From assembly GCF_037892605.1 (NCBI RefSeq), contig NZ_JBBKTU010000001.1, positions 2,108,001 through 2,172,000 of the forward strand: DNA of 64,000 nt. Reading direction: 5' to 3'. A program made the translations under genes and the position numbers. This DNA is from Lacibacter sp. H407. Its GTDB lineage: Bacteria; Bacteroidota; Bacteroidia; Chitinophagales; Chitinophagaceae. Below, piece after piece: positions 28,569-38,674 of the stretch. Positions within the stretch are counted from its first letter, which is position 1. The number at the start of each line of letters is the position of its first letter. The notes under the pieces were generated by a model. That model did not search any database. It was given only the letters and a program-made list of their open reading frames with translations, and was not told where the DNA came from.

Positions 28569-28600
28569 CAAAGGTAATGGAAACAGGCTTACAACCACAA
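28569..28600 (-). promoter_or_regulatory. Promoter of atpG
   Basis: On the minus strand the -7 box TACCTTTG is at 28569-28576, and a possible TTG -33 box is at 28598-28600, 21 bases away. This matches the Bacteroidota consensus and leaves a leader of about 20 bases before the atpG start at 28542. Confidence 0.6.
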
Positions 28601-28722
28601 GCCCCATTTGAATTTGTGGAAAAGCAAAATCCGGATTATGGGCGACCGCTGGGCGATGAATGAAGAACCGAAAGCAGGGGAGATGAAGTATTTTATTATT
28701 TTCACCAAAGCCAAATCTGCTT

Positions 28723-29463
28723 ATGCATTCAACCAACTGTTTAAATTGTGGTGCCGGGCTTTCGCCCGAAGTGCTTTTTTGTCCGCAATGCGGGCAAAAA
28801 GCCGATACGCACCGTCTGAATTTCAGCCATATCTGGCACGACCTGATCCATGCATTTACCCATGCTGATAAAGGGATCTTTTCACTCGTCGGGCATTTAG
28901 CTGTTCGTCCGGGAATAGTTGCACGGGAATATGTGGATGGCAAACGGAAAAAATATTTCAACCCGTTTACGTTTGTAATCTTGATCGTGGGGTTTGCTTC
29001 TGTAATTCTCATCAGCTCAGGCTTTACCAGCTTTTCGGGAAATTCAGCGATGCCCAAGAATCCGATCTCTCCGTTTCTGGACAAGCATATTAACCTGCTG
29101 ATTTTTCTGAATATACCGCTGCTTGCACTTTTTAACCGGTTGCTGTTTCGGCGTGCAAACACAAACTATTCAGAAAACCTGGTGCTGGCAGCGTTTACAT
29201 CAGGTGAGCGATCGATCTTTTTCAGTTTGATCATTGCGCCGGTGTGGCTGCTCTTTCATCCGCCTTATTATGTATTTCTTGCGATTTATTTGCTTTGCTG
29301 GAGTTGCTATTATGGCTGGGCCTGCTCACAATTTTATAACGGACGAAGATCCATATCGTTTCTGAAAGGGGTTCTCTCAACTATATTTACTCAGATCGCA
29401 ACAATGCTTTTAATTACTGGTACGTACTTTATTTACTTTTATTTTTTCCACTCCAAAAAATAA
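28723..29463 (+). CDS. DUF3667 membrane protein with zinc ribbon
   Basis: A 246-residue protein whose N-terminus is a zinc ribbon: CLNC at residues 6-9 and CPQC at about 20-23 (ending GQKADTHRL), then the DUF3667 signature (FSLVGHLAVRPGIVAREYVDGKRKKYFNPFTFVILIVG). Residues about 84-105, 125-140, 160-215 and 225-243 are hydrophobic, giving about five membrane helices. The function of DUF3667 is unknown; it is common in Bacteroidota. It is convergent with the large outer-membrane protein gene, from which a terminator separates it. Confidence 0.82.
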   Translation: MHSTNCLNCGAGLSPEVLFCPQCGQKADTHRLNFSHIWHDLIHAFTHADKGIFSLVGHLAVRPGIVAREYVDGKRKKYFNPFTFVILIVGFASVILISSGFTSFSGNSAMPKNPISPFLDKHINLLIFLNIPLLALFNRLLFRRANTNYSENLVLAAFTSGERSIFFSLIIAPVWLLFHPPYYVFLAIYLLCWSCYYGWACSQFYNGRRSISFLKGVLSTIFTQIATMLLITGTYFIYFYFFHSKK

Positions 29464-29485
29464 AGCAGCCTGTTGAGGCTGCTTT
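29462..29485. terminator. Bidirectional intrinsic terminator
   Basis: A 9-bp stem AAAGCAGCC/GGCTGCTTT with a six-base loop lies between convergent genes and overlaps the stop codon of the DUF3667 gene. Confidence 0.82.
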
Positions 29486-29508
29486 ACAAAATAGAAAGTT
29501 TGTATTGA

Positions 29509-32343
29509 TTAATTGTCGTTCATCATCATGCTTCGTCCGCCCATTCTGCGCATATTGTTTTCCTGTTGTGGAGCTTGTGTGCCTTTGAATTTGTTCAAGC
29601 GATATGTAAAGCTGAGCATGAAATATTGTGTAAGCCTGTTGGTTCTTGTATCAGTAATAAAGTTGGTACTGATGTTACGGCTAACGCTGGTATTTTGTTT
29701 CAAAATGTCGAAACCTGCCAAACGGATAATTCCGTTTTTGCTTTTAAAGATCTCTTTTTCCAGCGATGCATTCAGCAATGCTACGTTTTGCTGCACACCT
29801 GCTGCTAACCCTTGGTTTAACAGGTAATCAAAATCCCAACGGAAAATAAAGCCTGCACCAAAATCAAATCGTGCATCACTGCTGAGCGTCCATGTACTTT
29901 GGCGGGTGATGGATTGTCCGGCATCTCTGAAATCTGCATAGTTGAGGTTATAACGCACACCCGTCACCAATTCAAGCCATGGAATATTGAATTCGAAATT
30001 AGCACCTTGACTGTATAACCAGTTACGACCAATGGTACGCTCATTATCAACCAGGCTGATGTTATTGTTATAGTTAACCAAGCTGTTGGTGCTGATCACA
30101 TACTTTCTGTTTTTAAAAGGCCGTGCATAAGTAACAAACAAGTTGGTATTATAATAACCGTCTACGTTTTCAGGGCGGGTCAACTGCTGGCCGGTAAGTT
30201 TGTCGTTTGCATCTTTAAACCGAATCACATTGTTTACAATTTGGTTGTCAACAAAATTGAAACCTAAGTTGATCAGGAAAATACGACCGGTACCAAAATT
30301 AAAATTGTTGAAGTTCGTATTGAAGTTATGACTGGTTGAAGGACGCAACAATGGATTACCCTCTGTCAAATATTGGGGATTACTTTGATCAATTACAGGT
30401 TGCAGTTGTTCAAAATCAGGTTGTCTGGCATTACCGTTATAATTGAAGTTGAGTGATTTTGTACGGGCGAAATTATACGTAAACCTTGCTACCGGGAACC
30501 AGTTGAAATTGGTAATGGGCTTGTACGCACTGTCTTTCGTCAAGCTATAGCCATTTAAAACAACCGGTTGAAAAATAACACCCAATGTATAATTGTATTT
30601 CTTCTTAACGGTACGTACGCTGGCACCAAAACGGTTAAAATCAAAGTTGTTTTCGTATGCGTTACTCAGTGAATCAATAAATGTATAATCCCCGTTGTTT
30701 GGCAACTGAATAAAGTTGCGGCGGTCGTTGCTGCCAAAATTCTTATTGAAATTATAACTCAGATCCAGGAAACGGTCAGTTGAAAGTGGCTCGGTGTAAG
30801 TTGCTCGTACGTTGATATTACGGGTAACATTATCCTGCAGAATATTTTGATTCAGTGTTGAATCTTTTGTGCCGTTTGTTAAGTAAAAGATCGATTCGTT
30901 ATTGGTAAACTGATCGCTGAGGCTTGATGAAAAATTAAGATCGCTGTTGAACGAAAAGTTACGGCCACGCTTTTTGAAACGATGGTTGTACAATAAATTA
31001 CTTCTGAAATTTGGCCGATCGCTCAAGGAGCGATTCTTGTTGTCACCATCCTGCAACAACCCATCATCATTCGAAATATCGAACAAACTGGAAGTGAAGT
31101 TATTGCTTTCGCTCATTGTAAAACTTGGGCTGAACTTGATGTAATTAAATGAATCGACCCACAATTCCAGGTTGGCAAAAGCACGATGGGCGCCACTTTT
31201 ATTTAATGAGTTGCGATCTGTATTGGTCAATAATGAACCGGAACCGGCACGGCCAATATTCTGCTGTGCTGTAAATTGTTCAATTGTAGTTGACCGGTGT
31301 GTGTAAGTATAACTTCCATAGAACGAGTTGCGTTTTCCAAAGTCGTTCCGGTAGTTTAAACCGATGGAGTTTAGTTTAGTAATACCATTTTGGTTGGCGT
31401 TGTTATTATTATTACCGCCGCCAAAACTCATACCACCACCTCCACGGCCACCACCTGCACCACCAAAACTTGCACCGCTGCCGCCACTGCTTGCTTCCTG
31501 TTGAAAAGTGGATGTATTGATATTATTACTATTGGCAATGAGTGAAAGCTGCTTGCTGTTATTAAACCGGTTAACGGTAAGGGCACCCATGTAACGGTCA
31601 TTTGTGCCGTAGCCTGCCTGTGCACGGCCAAATACGCCTTTGTTCTTATCTTTTTTCAGTTGAAGATTAATTACTTTTTCCGGTTCCCCGTCACGTATCC
31701 CTGAAACACTCGATTGATCACCATAATCATCGATCACCTGTACTTTATCGATCATATCGGCCGGAATTTCTTTCGTGGCTGTTTTTGGATCGCCTGTAAA
31801 GAAATCTTTACCATTTACCTTTATACGTGTTACAGCTTTACCCTGTGCGGTAACATTTCCGTCCCGGTCAACCTGTACACCAGGTAATTTTTTCAACAGG
31901 TCTTCGGTTGCAGCGTTGGGCTTTGTTTGAAAGGCACTTGCACGAAATTCAACTGTATCTTCTTTCATGGTAACAGCTGGCGCTTCGATCACGATTTCCT
32001 GCAGATCAAGGTATGAATTGACAAGGATCAACTCGCCAAGATCGATGTTGGATACACCAGCAGATGGTTTGAAAAACTCTTTCACCATTGGCTTGTAGCC
32101 ACTGTAGCTGATCACGATCGAATAAGCAGACGATGGAATTTTTGCAAAGCTGAACTCACCTTTTTCATTGGTACTTGTGCGTAGCGTATCAGATGGAGTA
32201 GCTTTCTCTACCAGTTTAACGGTGGCTTTGTCTAAGCCCTTGGAACCGGTTGAGTCGGTCACTTTTCCGGAAATGCCATTTGTTTGCGCCAGAGCGGGTA
32301 AGGTTGCAGTGATGATAAGGACAATGAGTAGTAAATGCTTCAT
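29509..32343 (-). CDS. TonB-receptor-like outer-membrane beta-barrel protein (OMP_b-brl_3)
   Basis: A 944-residue outer-membrane protein. The start at 32343 is chosen because it opens a signal peptide (MKHLLLIVLIITATLPALAQ); the frame extends 13 codons further upstream without reason. Residues about 22-110 are a carboxypeptidase-regulatory-like beta domain (GISGKVTDSTGSKGLDKATVKLVE). A plug-like domain follows (DLLKKLPGVQVDRDGNVTAQGKAVTRIKVNGKDFF), then a Gly/Asn-rich loop (about 290-320) and a long beta barrel with alternating aromatics ending in YFMLSFTYRLNKF. It ends with Met/Arg-rich residues after the barrel. Family role: outer-membrane transport or scaffolding; the ligand is unknown. 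Confidence 0.85.
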   Translation of the reverse strand: MKHLLLIVLIITATLPALAQTNGISGKVTDSTGSKGLDKATVKLVEKATPSDTLRTSTNEKGEFSFAKIPSSAYSIVISYSGYKPMVKEFFKPSAGVSNIDLGELILVNSYLDLQEIVIEAPAVTMKEDTVEFRASAFQTKPNAATEDLLKKLPGVQVDRDGNVTAQGKAVTRIKVNGKDFFTGDPKTATKEIPADMIDKVQVIDDYGDQSSVSGIRDGEPEKVINLQLKKDKNKGVFGRAQAGYGTNDRYMGALTVNRFNNSKQLSLIANSNNINTSTFQQEASSGGSGASFGGAGGGRGGGGMSFGGGNNNNNANQNGITKLNSIGLNYRNDFGKRNSFYGSYTYTHRSTTIEQFTAQQNIGRAGSGSLLTNTDRNSLNKSGAHRAFANLELWVDSFNYIKFSPSFTMSESNNFTSSLFDISNDDGLLQDGDNKNRSLSDRPNFRSNLLYNHRFKKRGRNFSFNSDLNFSSSLSDQFTNNESIFYLTNGTKDSTLNQNILQDNVTRNINVRATYTEPLSTDRFLDLSYNFNKNFGSNDRRNFIQLPNNGDYTFIDSLSNAYENNFDFNRFGASVRTVKKKYNYTLGVIFQPVVLNGYSLTKDSAYKPITNFNWFPVARFTYNFARTKSLNFNYNGNARQPDFEQLQPVIDQSNPQYLTEGNPLLRPSTSHNFNTNFNNFNFGTGRIFLINLGFNFVDNQIVNNVIRFKDANDKLTGQQLTRPENVDGYYNTNLFVTYARPFKNRKYVISTNSLVNYNNNISLVDNERTIGRNWLYSQGANFEFNIPWLELVTGVRYNLNYADFRDAGQSITRQSTWTLSSDARFDFGAGFIFRWDFDYLLNQGLAAGVQQNVALLNASLEKEIFKSKNGIIRLAGFDILKQNTSVSRNISTNFITDTRTNRLTQYFMLSFTYRLNKFKGTQAPQQENNMRRMGGRSMMMNDN

Positions 32344-32789
32344 AAACTTGTTTGAAATGCGAAATACGAATTTTTTCGTCAATATTTTGATTTTCTAAAT
32401 GTTAATTGTTCAGACGGCATTGTTACAAAAAGATTGCTCTCCCCATCAGAATCGTTATAAAAGGTAAAACTATTGGTTCAATGGAAGGGATTTGTCCGTA
32501 TTCGAGGGTATATCCTGGATGGAGGCACTTATTGTGATTCGGTTAACGGGGTTAGAAATATATAAGTTCCTCGTTCTGAATCTAATTGATGAACGGAATT
32601 TCCTCTTTCAACCCTGTGTCTGTCCTCAAAATTCACTGCACTGTCTACAACATACAGCACTTAAAACATTACCTTTGTCGGCCTTCCTGAAAAGTGGGTA
32701 AAGCTGTCAAATTGGCTTGAATAAAAACTTGCATTGTATTTGACATGTTGAGGCATCAATCAAAATAATTGACTTATTAATCTATAAAT
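32344..32789. promoter_or_regulatory. 446-bp gap with candidate secA promoter (TACCTTTG at 32670-32677)
   Basis: No gene is evident between the divergent outer-membrane protein gene and secA. The sequence TACCTTTG at 32670-32677 matches the -7 consensus, leaving a leader of about 105 bases before secA; no TTG box is seen at the correct spacing. The rest of the gap shows nothing I can name. Confidence 0.45.
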
Positions 32790-35700
32790 ATGTTAGGATT
32801 CTTATCGAAACTGTTTGGTGGAAGTAAAAGTGAAAAGGATGTACAGAAACTTGCTCCCATCGTTGAAAAGATCAATCAATACTTTCAGCAATATCAAAGC
32901 CTTTCAAACGATGAACTCCGTAATAAAACGCAGGAGTTCCGGGTGCGTATCAAAGAATACCTCGCTGTAATTGATAAGGAAATTTCGGTACTTACTTCAC
33001 AAGCCGATGCATATGGCGAAGATCAGATCCAGGACAAAGACCTTACTTACCAGGAAATTGATAAGCTGAAAAAAGAGCGTGACAGTAAGATCGAAGAGAT
33101 ACTGGAACAAATTCAGGCCGAAGCTTTTGCTGTGGTAAAAGAAGCGGCCCGCCGTTTCACCAACAATGAGGAATTACAGGCGACAGCTACTCAGTTAGAT
33201 AAAGACCTTGTGATAAAGCGTGCGCATATGCGTATTGAAGGCGATCAGGTGTTTTATAAAAAAGCATGGCTTGCAGGTGGATCGGAAGTAGTGTGGAATA
33301 TGGTGCATTACGATGTGCAGTTGATCGGTGGTAGTGTTTTGCATCAAGGGAAAATTGCTGAGATGGCTACCGGTGAAGGTAAAACGCTTGTATCAACATT
33401 ACCTGCTTATTTAAATGCCTTGCCCGGTGAAGGTGTGCATCTTGTAACAGTGAATGATTATCTCGCCCGTCGTGATAGTGAATGGAACGGAACCCTGTTT
33501 GAATTTTTAGGATTGACTGTTGATTGTATTGATAAACATCAGCCAAACAGCGAAGATCGTCGCAAAGCATATCTGGCTGATATCGTTTACGGAACCAACA
33601 ACGAATTTGGTTTCGATTATCTCCGTGATAACATGGTGGTGAACACAACCGAGAAAGTGCAACGCAAATTGCATTTTGCCATGGTGGATGAGGTAGATAG
33701 TATTTTGATCGATGAGGCACGTACGCCATTGATCATTGCAGGTCCGGTTGGAACAGGCAGCAACGAGCAGCAGTTCCAGAACATGAAACCACGGATCGAA
33801 AAATTAATCGATGCCCAAAAACGATTGGCGCAGCAATATTTGAATGAAGCAAAGAAATCAATTGCAGAAGGTGATGATGATCCAAAGAGTGGTGGCCTTG
33901 CATTGATGCGTGCCTGGAGAGGTTTACCGAAGTATGGTCCGTTGATCAAATACTTAAGTGAGCCCGGTATTAAAGTGAAATTGCAGAAAGCAGAAAACTA
34001 TTATCTCGCCGATCAGCAAAAAGAAATGCCGAAGGTGGATGAAGGATTACTGTTTCATATTGATGAAAAAAGTAACTCGGTAGATCTTACAGATAAAGGT
34101 TTGAGCATGATCACAAAGGATAATGAAGATCCAAACTTCTTTGTGTTGCCTGATATCAGTACTGCATTAGCGGCCATTGATAAAAGTGATGCTCCTGCTG
34201 AAGAAAAATTACAAAAGAAAGAAAGTTTCTTAACTGAATATTCAGCGAAAGCAGATCGTATACATACCGTCCTGCAAATGCTGAAAGCATATTCGCTGTT
34301 TGAAAAAGATATCGAATACGTGGTGTTAGATGGACAAGTGAAAATTGTTGATGAACAAACCGGTCGTATTCTTGATGGCCGCCGTTACAGCGATGGTTTG
34401 CATCAGGCTATTGAAGCAAAAGAAAATGTGCATATTGAAGCGGCAACGCAAACCTATGCTACCATCACGTTACAAAACTACTTCCGTATGTATCACAAAC
34501 TTTGTGGTATGACGGGTACTGCCGAAACAGAAGCAGGCGAGTTCTGGGATATTTACAAATTGGATGTTGTAAAAATTCCGACCAATCTCAACATGGTGCG
34601 TGATGATAAGCAGGATCTTGTTTACAAAACAAAGCGTGAAAAGTATAAGGCAGTTATTGATGAAATTGAAATACTGCGTGCAGCCGGTCGTCCGGTACTG
34701 GTTGGTACAACATCAGTTGAGGTGAGTGAATTGTTAGGCAAGATGTTGCAGGTGAAAAAAATTCCACACAATGTTTTGAACGCAAAACAACATGCCCGTG
34801 AAGCACAGGTAGTTGCCGAAGCGGGTCTTGCGGGAATGATAACCATAGCAACCAACATGGCCGGTCGTGGTACAGATATTAAACTGGGACCTGGTGTAAA
34901 AGAATCGGGAGGCTTGGCAATTCTTGGTACAGAACGTCACGATAGCCGTCGTGTCGATCGTCAGTTGCGTGGTCGTGCCGGTCGCCAAGGCGATCCCGGT
35001 TCATCACAATTCTATGTGTCGTTGGAAGATGATCTGATGCGGATGTTTGGTAGTGATCGTATTGCCGGTATGATGGACAAACTTGGCTACAAAGAAGGCG
35101 AAGTGATCCAGCATAGCATGATCACGAAATCAATTGAGCGTGCACAAAAGAAAGTAGAAGAAAACAACTTTGGTATCCGGAAGCGTTTGCTGGAGTATGA
35201 TGATGTGATGAACAAACAACGTTCGGCTGTTTACACACGACGTAACCATGCATTAAGTGGAGAGCGTTTGGCATTGGATATAGACAATGCTTATTATACA
35301 GTGGCCGATGGTTTGATCGCTTCGTTCAAAGAACAAAATGATCACGAAGGATTTAAAATGGCTTGTATCATCAGCTTCGGTATCGATACCGAAATTACAG
35401 CTGAGCAATTGGATAAAACTGATAGTAATACATTGGCACAGGCGCTTTATACAGAAGCAAAAACCGCTTACCTGCGTAAAGCTGATGCATTGAAAAAAGA
35501 TGCAATGCCGGTATTCCAGAATATCAAAGCCACGCAAGGTGCACATATTGAAAATGTGTTTGTGCCGTTCAGTGATGGTAAACGTGGCTTGCAGGTGTTA
35601 ACACCAATGAACAAAACACTCGAAACAAACGGTGTTGAATTGGTGAATGCTTTGGAACGTACATCTACATTGGCGTTTATTGATGAAGCATGGAAGGAAC

Positions 35701-36119
35701 ATCTGCGTGCAATGGATGATCTGCGTACATCGGTACAGAACGCCACGTATGAGCAAAAAGATCCGTTGGTAATTTATAAAGTGGAAGCATACACCTTGTT
35801 TGAGCAATTGAACAACGAGATCAATAAAAATATAGTTTCCTTCCTTTCACATGCAGGTTTACCGGTTGAGGAATCATCGAACGTGCAGATCCGTGAAGGT
35901 CGTCAGCAAAAAACCGACATGAGCAAAATGCGCCAACGCAAAGAAGATATGGTTGCTGCAGGTGCCGGTTCTGAACTGATGGAAACACCGGATTACTACG
36001 ATCCTTCCGAAAATGTAAAACAGGAACCGATCATCGCCGGTCCAAAGATCGGACGCAATGATCCTTGTCCTTGCGGCAGCGGTAAGAAATACAAACAATG
36101 TCACGGTAAAGATTTATAA
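32790..36119 (+). CDS. secA: Preprotein translocase ATPase SecA
   Basis: Motor ATPase of the Sec pathway, acting at the inner membrane with SecYEG. The 1109 residues exceed E. coli SecA because of the insertion typical of Bacteroidota (roughly residues 320-460). The Walker A motif GEGKT is at 195-199 within [20 protein letters not shown], the DEAD-like box is in [20 protein letters not shown], and the helicase-like region contains [13 protein letters not shown] and [14 protein letters not shown]. The C-terminus carries the zinc-binding tail [14 protein letters not shown]. It is monocistronic, ended by a UUCG-type terminator. Confidence 0.97.
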   Translation: MLGFLSKLFGGSKSEKDVQKLAPIVEKINQYFQQYQSLSNDELRNKTQEFRVRIKEYLAVIDKEISVLTSQADAYGEDQIQDKDLTYQEIDKLKKERDSKIEEILEQIQAEAFAVVKEAARRFTNNEELQATATQLDKDLVIKRAHMRIEGDQVFYKKAWLAGGSEVVWNMVHYDVQLIGGSVLHQGKIAEMATGEGKTLVSTLPAYLNALPGEGVHLVTVNDYLARRDSEWNGTLFEFLGLTVDCIDKHQPNSEDRRKAYLADIVYGTNNEFGFDYLRDNMVVNTTEKVQRKLHFAMVDEVDSILIDEARTPLIIAGPVGTGSNEQQFQNMKPRIEKLIDAQKRLAQQYLNEAKKSIAEGDDDPKSGGLALMRAWRGLPKYGPLIKYLSEPGIKVKLQKAENYYLADQQKEMPKVDEGLLFHIDEKSNSVDLTDKGLSMITKDNEDPNFFVLPDISTALAAIDKSDAPAEEKLQKKESFLTEYSAKADRIHTVLQMLKAYSLFEKDIEYVVLDGQVKIVDEQTGRILDGRRYSDGLHQAIEAKENVHIEAATQTYATITLQNYFRMYHKLCGMTGTAETEAGEFWDIYKLDVVKIPTNLNMVRDDKQDLVYKTKREKYKAVIDEIEILRAAGRPVLVGTTSVEVSELLGKMLQVKKIPHNVLNAKQHAREAQVVAEAGLAGMITIATNMAGRGTDIKLGPGVKESGGLAILGTERHDSRRVDRQLRGRAGRQGDPGSSQFYVSLEDDLMRMFGSDRIAGMMDKLGYKEGEVIQHSMITKSIERAQKKVEENNFGIRKRLLEYDDVMNKQRSAVYTRRNHALSGERLALDIDNAYYTVADGLIASFKEQNDHEGFKMACIISFGIDTEITAEQLDKTDSNTLAQALYTEAKTAYLRKADALKKDAMPVFQNIKATQGAHIENVFVPFSDGKRGLQVLTPMNKTLETNGVELVNALERTSTLAFIDEAWKEHLRAMDDLRTSVQNATYEQKDPLVIYKVEAYTLFEQLNNEINKNIVSFLSHAGLPVEESSNVQIREGRQQKTDMSKMRQRKEDMVAAGAGSELMETPDYYDPSENVKQEPIIAGPKIGRNDPCPCGSGKKYKQCHGKDL

Positions 36120-36124
36120 GAGCG

Positions 36125-36147
36125 AACCTCCTTCGGGAGGTTTTTTT
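36125..36147 (+). terminator. Intrinsic terminator of secA
   Basis: A 7-bp stem AACCTCC/GGAGGTT closed by a TTCG loop, followed by a run of T. It begins six bases after the secA stop. Confidence 0.92.
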
Positions 36148-36184
36148 AGCTTCTTTTGGAAATTGAAAACAACCGCCATTAAAC

Positions 36185-36214
36185 TTGTTTCTACCCATTA
36201 AAAAAATACATTTG
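36185..36214 (+). promoter_or_regulatory. Promoter of deoC, near-leaderless
   Basis: TTG at 36185-36187, then exactly 19 bases, then TACATTTG at 36207-36214: an ideal match to the Bacteroidota promoter. The box ends only four bases before the deoC ATG at 36219, so transcription should start at or next to the start codon. Confidence 0.72.
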
Positions 36215-36218
36215 CGCC

Positions 36219-36878
36219 ATGAATATTGCTTCTTATATCGATCATACTATTCTCAAGCCAACAACACTCATCAGTGATATTGAGCAATTGTGTACCGAAG
36301 CAACCATGTACAATTTTGCGGCAGTATGTGTGCCACCGCCTTTTACAAAATTTGCAAAAGGTTTATTGGGTGGAACGAATGTAAAAACAGCAACCGTGAT
36401 CGGATTCCCGTTTGGCTACTCTGCCATCGAAGCCAAAGTGACCGAAACATTGTTAGCGATTGTAGATGGGGTAGATGAGATTGATATGGTGGCCAATATT
36501 TCGGCCATTAAAAATGGTGATTGGAACTTTATCAAGCATGAAGGAGAAGTGCTGATTCCGATGGCGCATAAAAAAGAGAAGCATATCAAAGTAATTATTG
36601 AAAGCGGCGTTTTAACCGATGAAGAGATCATCCGTTGTTGTGAGATCTATGCCGAACTTGGCGCAGATTTTGTTAAAACTTCAACCGGGTATGCAGAAAA
36701 AGGAGCAACAATAGAAGCGGTGCAACTGATGAGGAAGCATTTACCGTCTAACATCCAAATCAAAGCATCGGGCGGCATCCGGAATTTCGCTTTTGCCAAA
36801 CAATTGGTGGAAGCAGGAGCAAACAGGTTGGGATGCAGTGCCAGTGTAGTGATCGTAAAAGAAAGTTTGAACGATTAA
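36219..36878 (+). CDS. deoC: Deoxyribose-phosphate aldolase
   Basis: Cytoplasmic class I aldolase that splits 2-deoxyribose 5-phosphate into glyceraldehyde 3-phosphate and acetaldehyde, for nucleoside breakdown. The 219-residue length matches the short DeoC family. The Schiff-base lysine is K153 in DFVKTSTGY, and the second conserved lysine lies in IKASGGIRNF; DHTILKP near the N-terminus is the family's phosphate/substrate loop. The SPOR-domain gene begins five bases after its stop and is probably in the same transcript. Confidence 0.94.
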   Translation: MNIASYIDHTILKPTTLISDIEQLCTEATMYNFAAVCVPPPFTKFAKGLLGGTNVKTATVIGFPFGYSAIEAKVTETLLAIVDGVDEIDMVANISAIKNGDWNFIKHEGEVLIPMAHKKEKHIKVIIESGVLTDEEIIRCCEIYAELGADFVKTSTGYAEKGATIEAVQLMRKHLPSNIQIKASGGIRNFAFAKQLVEAGANRLGCSASVVIVKESLND

Positions 36879-36883
36879 AAAAT

Positions 36884-37330
36884 ATGAAAAAGCTTTTCCT
36901 GTTTTGTTTTATTATTAGTGTTGCTGCTGTTGCCAATGCCCAGATGGTGGTTGATACGGTGAGTAGTACAGTATTTGTAATGAAGGACAGTCGCTTTGAT
37001 CTGCTAACAAAAAAGAAAGCAGAGATCAATAAAAAGGCGGCTGATGCCAAAAAGCCAACCAAAGGTTTTCGCATCCAGGTGTTGAACACTACCGATCGGA
37101 ATCAGGCGCTGGCCATCAAATCAAAATTATTAACGGAGTATCCTGAACATAAAACCTATCTCATGTACCAGGCTCCTTATTTTAAAATACGGATCGGCAA
37201 TTTTGTTGAGAAGTCGGAAGCCGATGATCTGAAAAAGGAAATGGCCCGTATGTTTCCAACCGGTGTGTTTGTGATCCCCAGTGAAATTGAATACAAAGCG
37301 CCTCCGGAAAAAGAAGAAACGATCAAATGA
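36884..37330 (+). CDS. Exported SPOR-domain protein
   Basis: A 148-residue periplasmic protein. The ATG at 36884 opens a signal peptide (KLFLFCFIISVAAVANAQ); the frame runs upstream into deoC, which is not used. Residues about 62-140 form a SPOR domain (FRIQVLNTTDRNQALAIKSKL... APYFKIRIGNFVEKSEADDL), which binds glycan strands stripped of stem peptides at septa. It is translated five bases after deoC, although the two roles do not obviously connect. Confidence 0.85.
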   Translation: MKKLFLFCFIISVAAVANAQMVVDTVSSTVFVMKDSRFDLLTKKKAEINKKAADAKKPTKGFRIQVLNTTDRNQALAIKSKLLTEYPEHKTYLMYQAPYFKIRIGNFVEKSEADDLKKEMARMFPTGVFVIPSEIEYKAPPEKEETIK

Positions 37331-37340
37331 CAACACGCCA

Positions 37341-37475
37341 CGTCAGACGCCCTCGTCTGACGGATTACTAGTTGTCTGTACATCTGAAAGGTGACTTTAC
37401 AACGCAAAGAAAATGATGAATTGTCACCTTTCAGGTGAACCGTTATCAAGAAAGCCTGCAGCGTTGCAGGTTTTT
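37341..37475. repeat. Three consecutive hairpins in the gap before the amidohydrolase gene
   Basis: (1) CGTCAGACG at 37341-37349 and its complement at 37354-37362 with a CCCT loop. (2) CTGAAAGGTGAC at 37384-37395 and its complement at 37423-37434. (3) CCTGCA at 37455-37460 and TGCAGG at 37465-37470 followed by five T, an intrinsic terminator shape. Hairpin 3 ends 17 bases before the next start codon. Any could end the deoC-SPOR transcript. Confidence 0.7.
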
Positions 37476-37491
37476 GTATTTTTGCGCTTCT

Positions 37492-38673
37492 ATGTTAAAA
37501 GATCAGATACAATCACTCGCCAAACTATACAAAGAAGAGTTTATTGCCGTGCGTCAACACCTGCATGCAAATCCCGAACTCAGTTACAAGGAATTTGAAA
37601 CATCAAAATTTGTACAGGCAAAGCTCACCGAGTTTGGTATTCCGTTTACAGTAATGGCTGAAACAGGAGTAGTTGGTATCATCGAAGGAAAGAATCCATC
37701 TGCAAAGATCATTGCACTCCGTGCTGATATGGATGCATTGCCGATACTGGAAGAAAATGATGTGCCGTATAAATCGAAAGTAGATGGGGTGATGCATGCC
37801 TGCGGACATGATGTGCACACCACCTGTTTACTTGGCGCAGCAAAAATTCTCAACGAATTAAAAGCAGAGTGGGAAGGAACGGTGAAGCTCATCTTTCAAC
37901 CGGGTGAAGAAAAAAATCCCGGTGGTGCCAGTATCATGATCAAAGAAGGTGTGTTGGAAAACCCAAAACCACAATGCATTTTTGGATTGCATGTGCATCC
38001 CGGTTTACAATTGGGTCAGTTAAGTTTTCGTGCCGGTAAAGTAATGGCAAGTGCCGATGAACTGTATCTAACGGTGAAGGGTAAGGGCGGACATGCAGCT
38101 TCGCCACATTTATCCGTTGATCCGATCTTGATCGCATCGCATTTGGTAGTAAGTCTGCAGCAGATCATCAGCCGTAATCGAAATCCGCATAATCCATCAG
38201 TTTTATCAATAACCGCATTCAATGCAGGTACAACCACCAATGTAATTCCCAACGAAGTAAAGTTGATGGGCACTTTCCGTGCAATGGATGAGGCATGGCG
38301 TTTTGAAGCACACGAATTAATTCGCCGCAATGCAACACAATTAGTGCAAAGCATGGGTGGTGAACTGGATCTGCATATTGATGTTGGTTATCCAACTGTT
38401 TACAACAACGAAGCACTCAACGAAAAAACAAAAACCAAAGCAGCTGACTTATTAGGAGCTGCACATGTGGAAGAAACCGAACTTCGCATGGGTGCTGAAG
38501 ATTTTGGTTATTACTCACAGGTAATTCCCGGTTGTTTCTTTCGATTGGGAGTGATGAACAACGAAAAAGGAATCAACAGTGGTGTGCATACACCTACTTT
38601 TAATATTGATGAAGATGCAATTGAAACAGGAATGGCGATGATGGCTTGGTTGGGAAGTACAGTGGAGCCGTAG
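37492..38673 (+). CDS. M20 family amidohydrolase (hippurate hydrolase-like)
   Basis: A 393-residue zinc peptidase/amidohydrolase. The ATG at 37492 is preferred; the frame opens 19 codons earlier inside hairpin DNA. The M20 metal site is visible in MHACGHDVHTTCLLGAA (His and Asp ligands) and FQPGEEKNPGGASIM (catalytic Glu pair), with later metal-ligand HVHPGLQLG and the C-terminal GVHTPTFN histidine. Family members cleave N-acyl or N-peptidyl amino acids such as hippurate or N-acetyl-diaminopimelate; the substrate is not evident. A TATTTTTG sequence at 37477-37484 may be its -7 box. Confidence 0.87.
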   Translation: MLKDQIQSLAKLYKEEFIAVRQHLHANPELSYKEFETSKFVQAKLTEFGIPFTVMAETGVVGIIEGKNPSAKIIALRADMDALPILEENDVPYKSKVDGVMHACGHDVHTTCLLGAAKILNELKAEWEGTVKLIFQPGEEKNPGGASIMIKEGVLENPKPQCIFGLHVHPGLQLGQLSFRAGKVMASADELYLTVKGKGGHAASPHLSVDPILIASHLVVSLQQIISRNRNPHNPSVLSITAFNAGTTTNVIPNEVKLMGTFRAMDEAWRFEAHELIRRNATQLVQSMGGELDLHIDVGYPTVYNNEALNEKTKTKAADLLGAAHVEETELRMGAEDFGYYSQVIPGCFFRLGVMNNEKGINSGVHTPTFNIDEDAIETGMAMMAWLGSTVEP

Positions 38674-38674
38674 T

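Noticed and set aside
28527-29162. A 211-codon minus-strand frame over the DUF3667 gene
   Set aside because: It is antisense to a gene with clear zinc-ribbon and DUF3667 motifs and has no family features.
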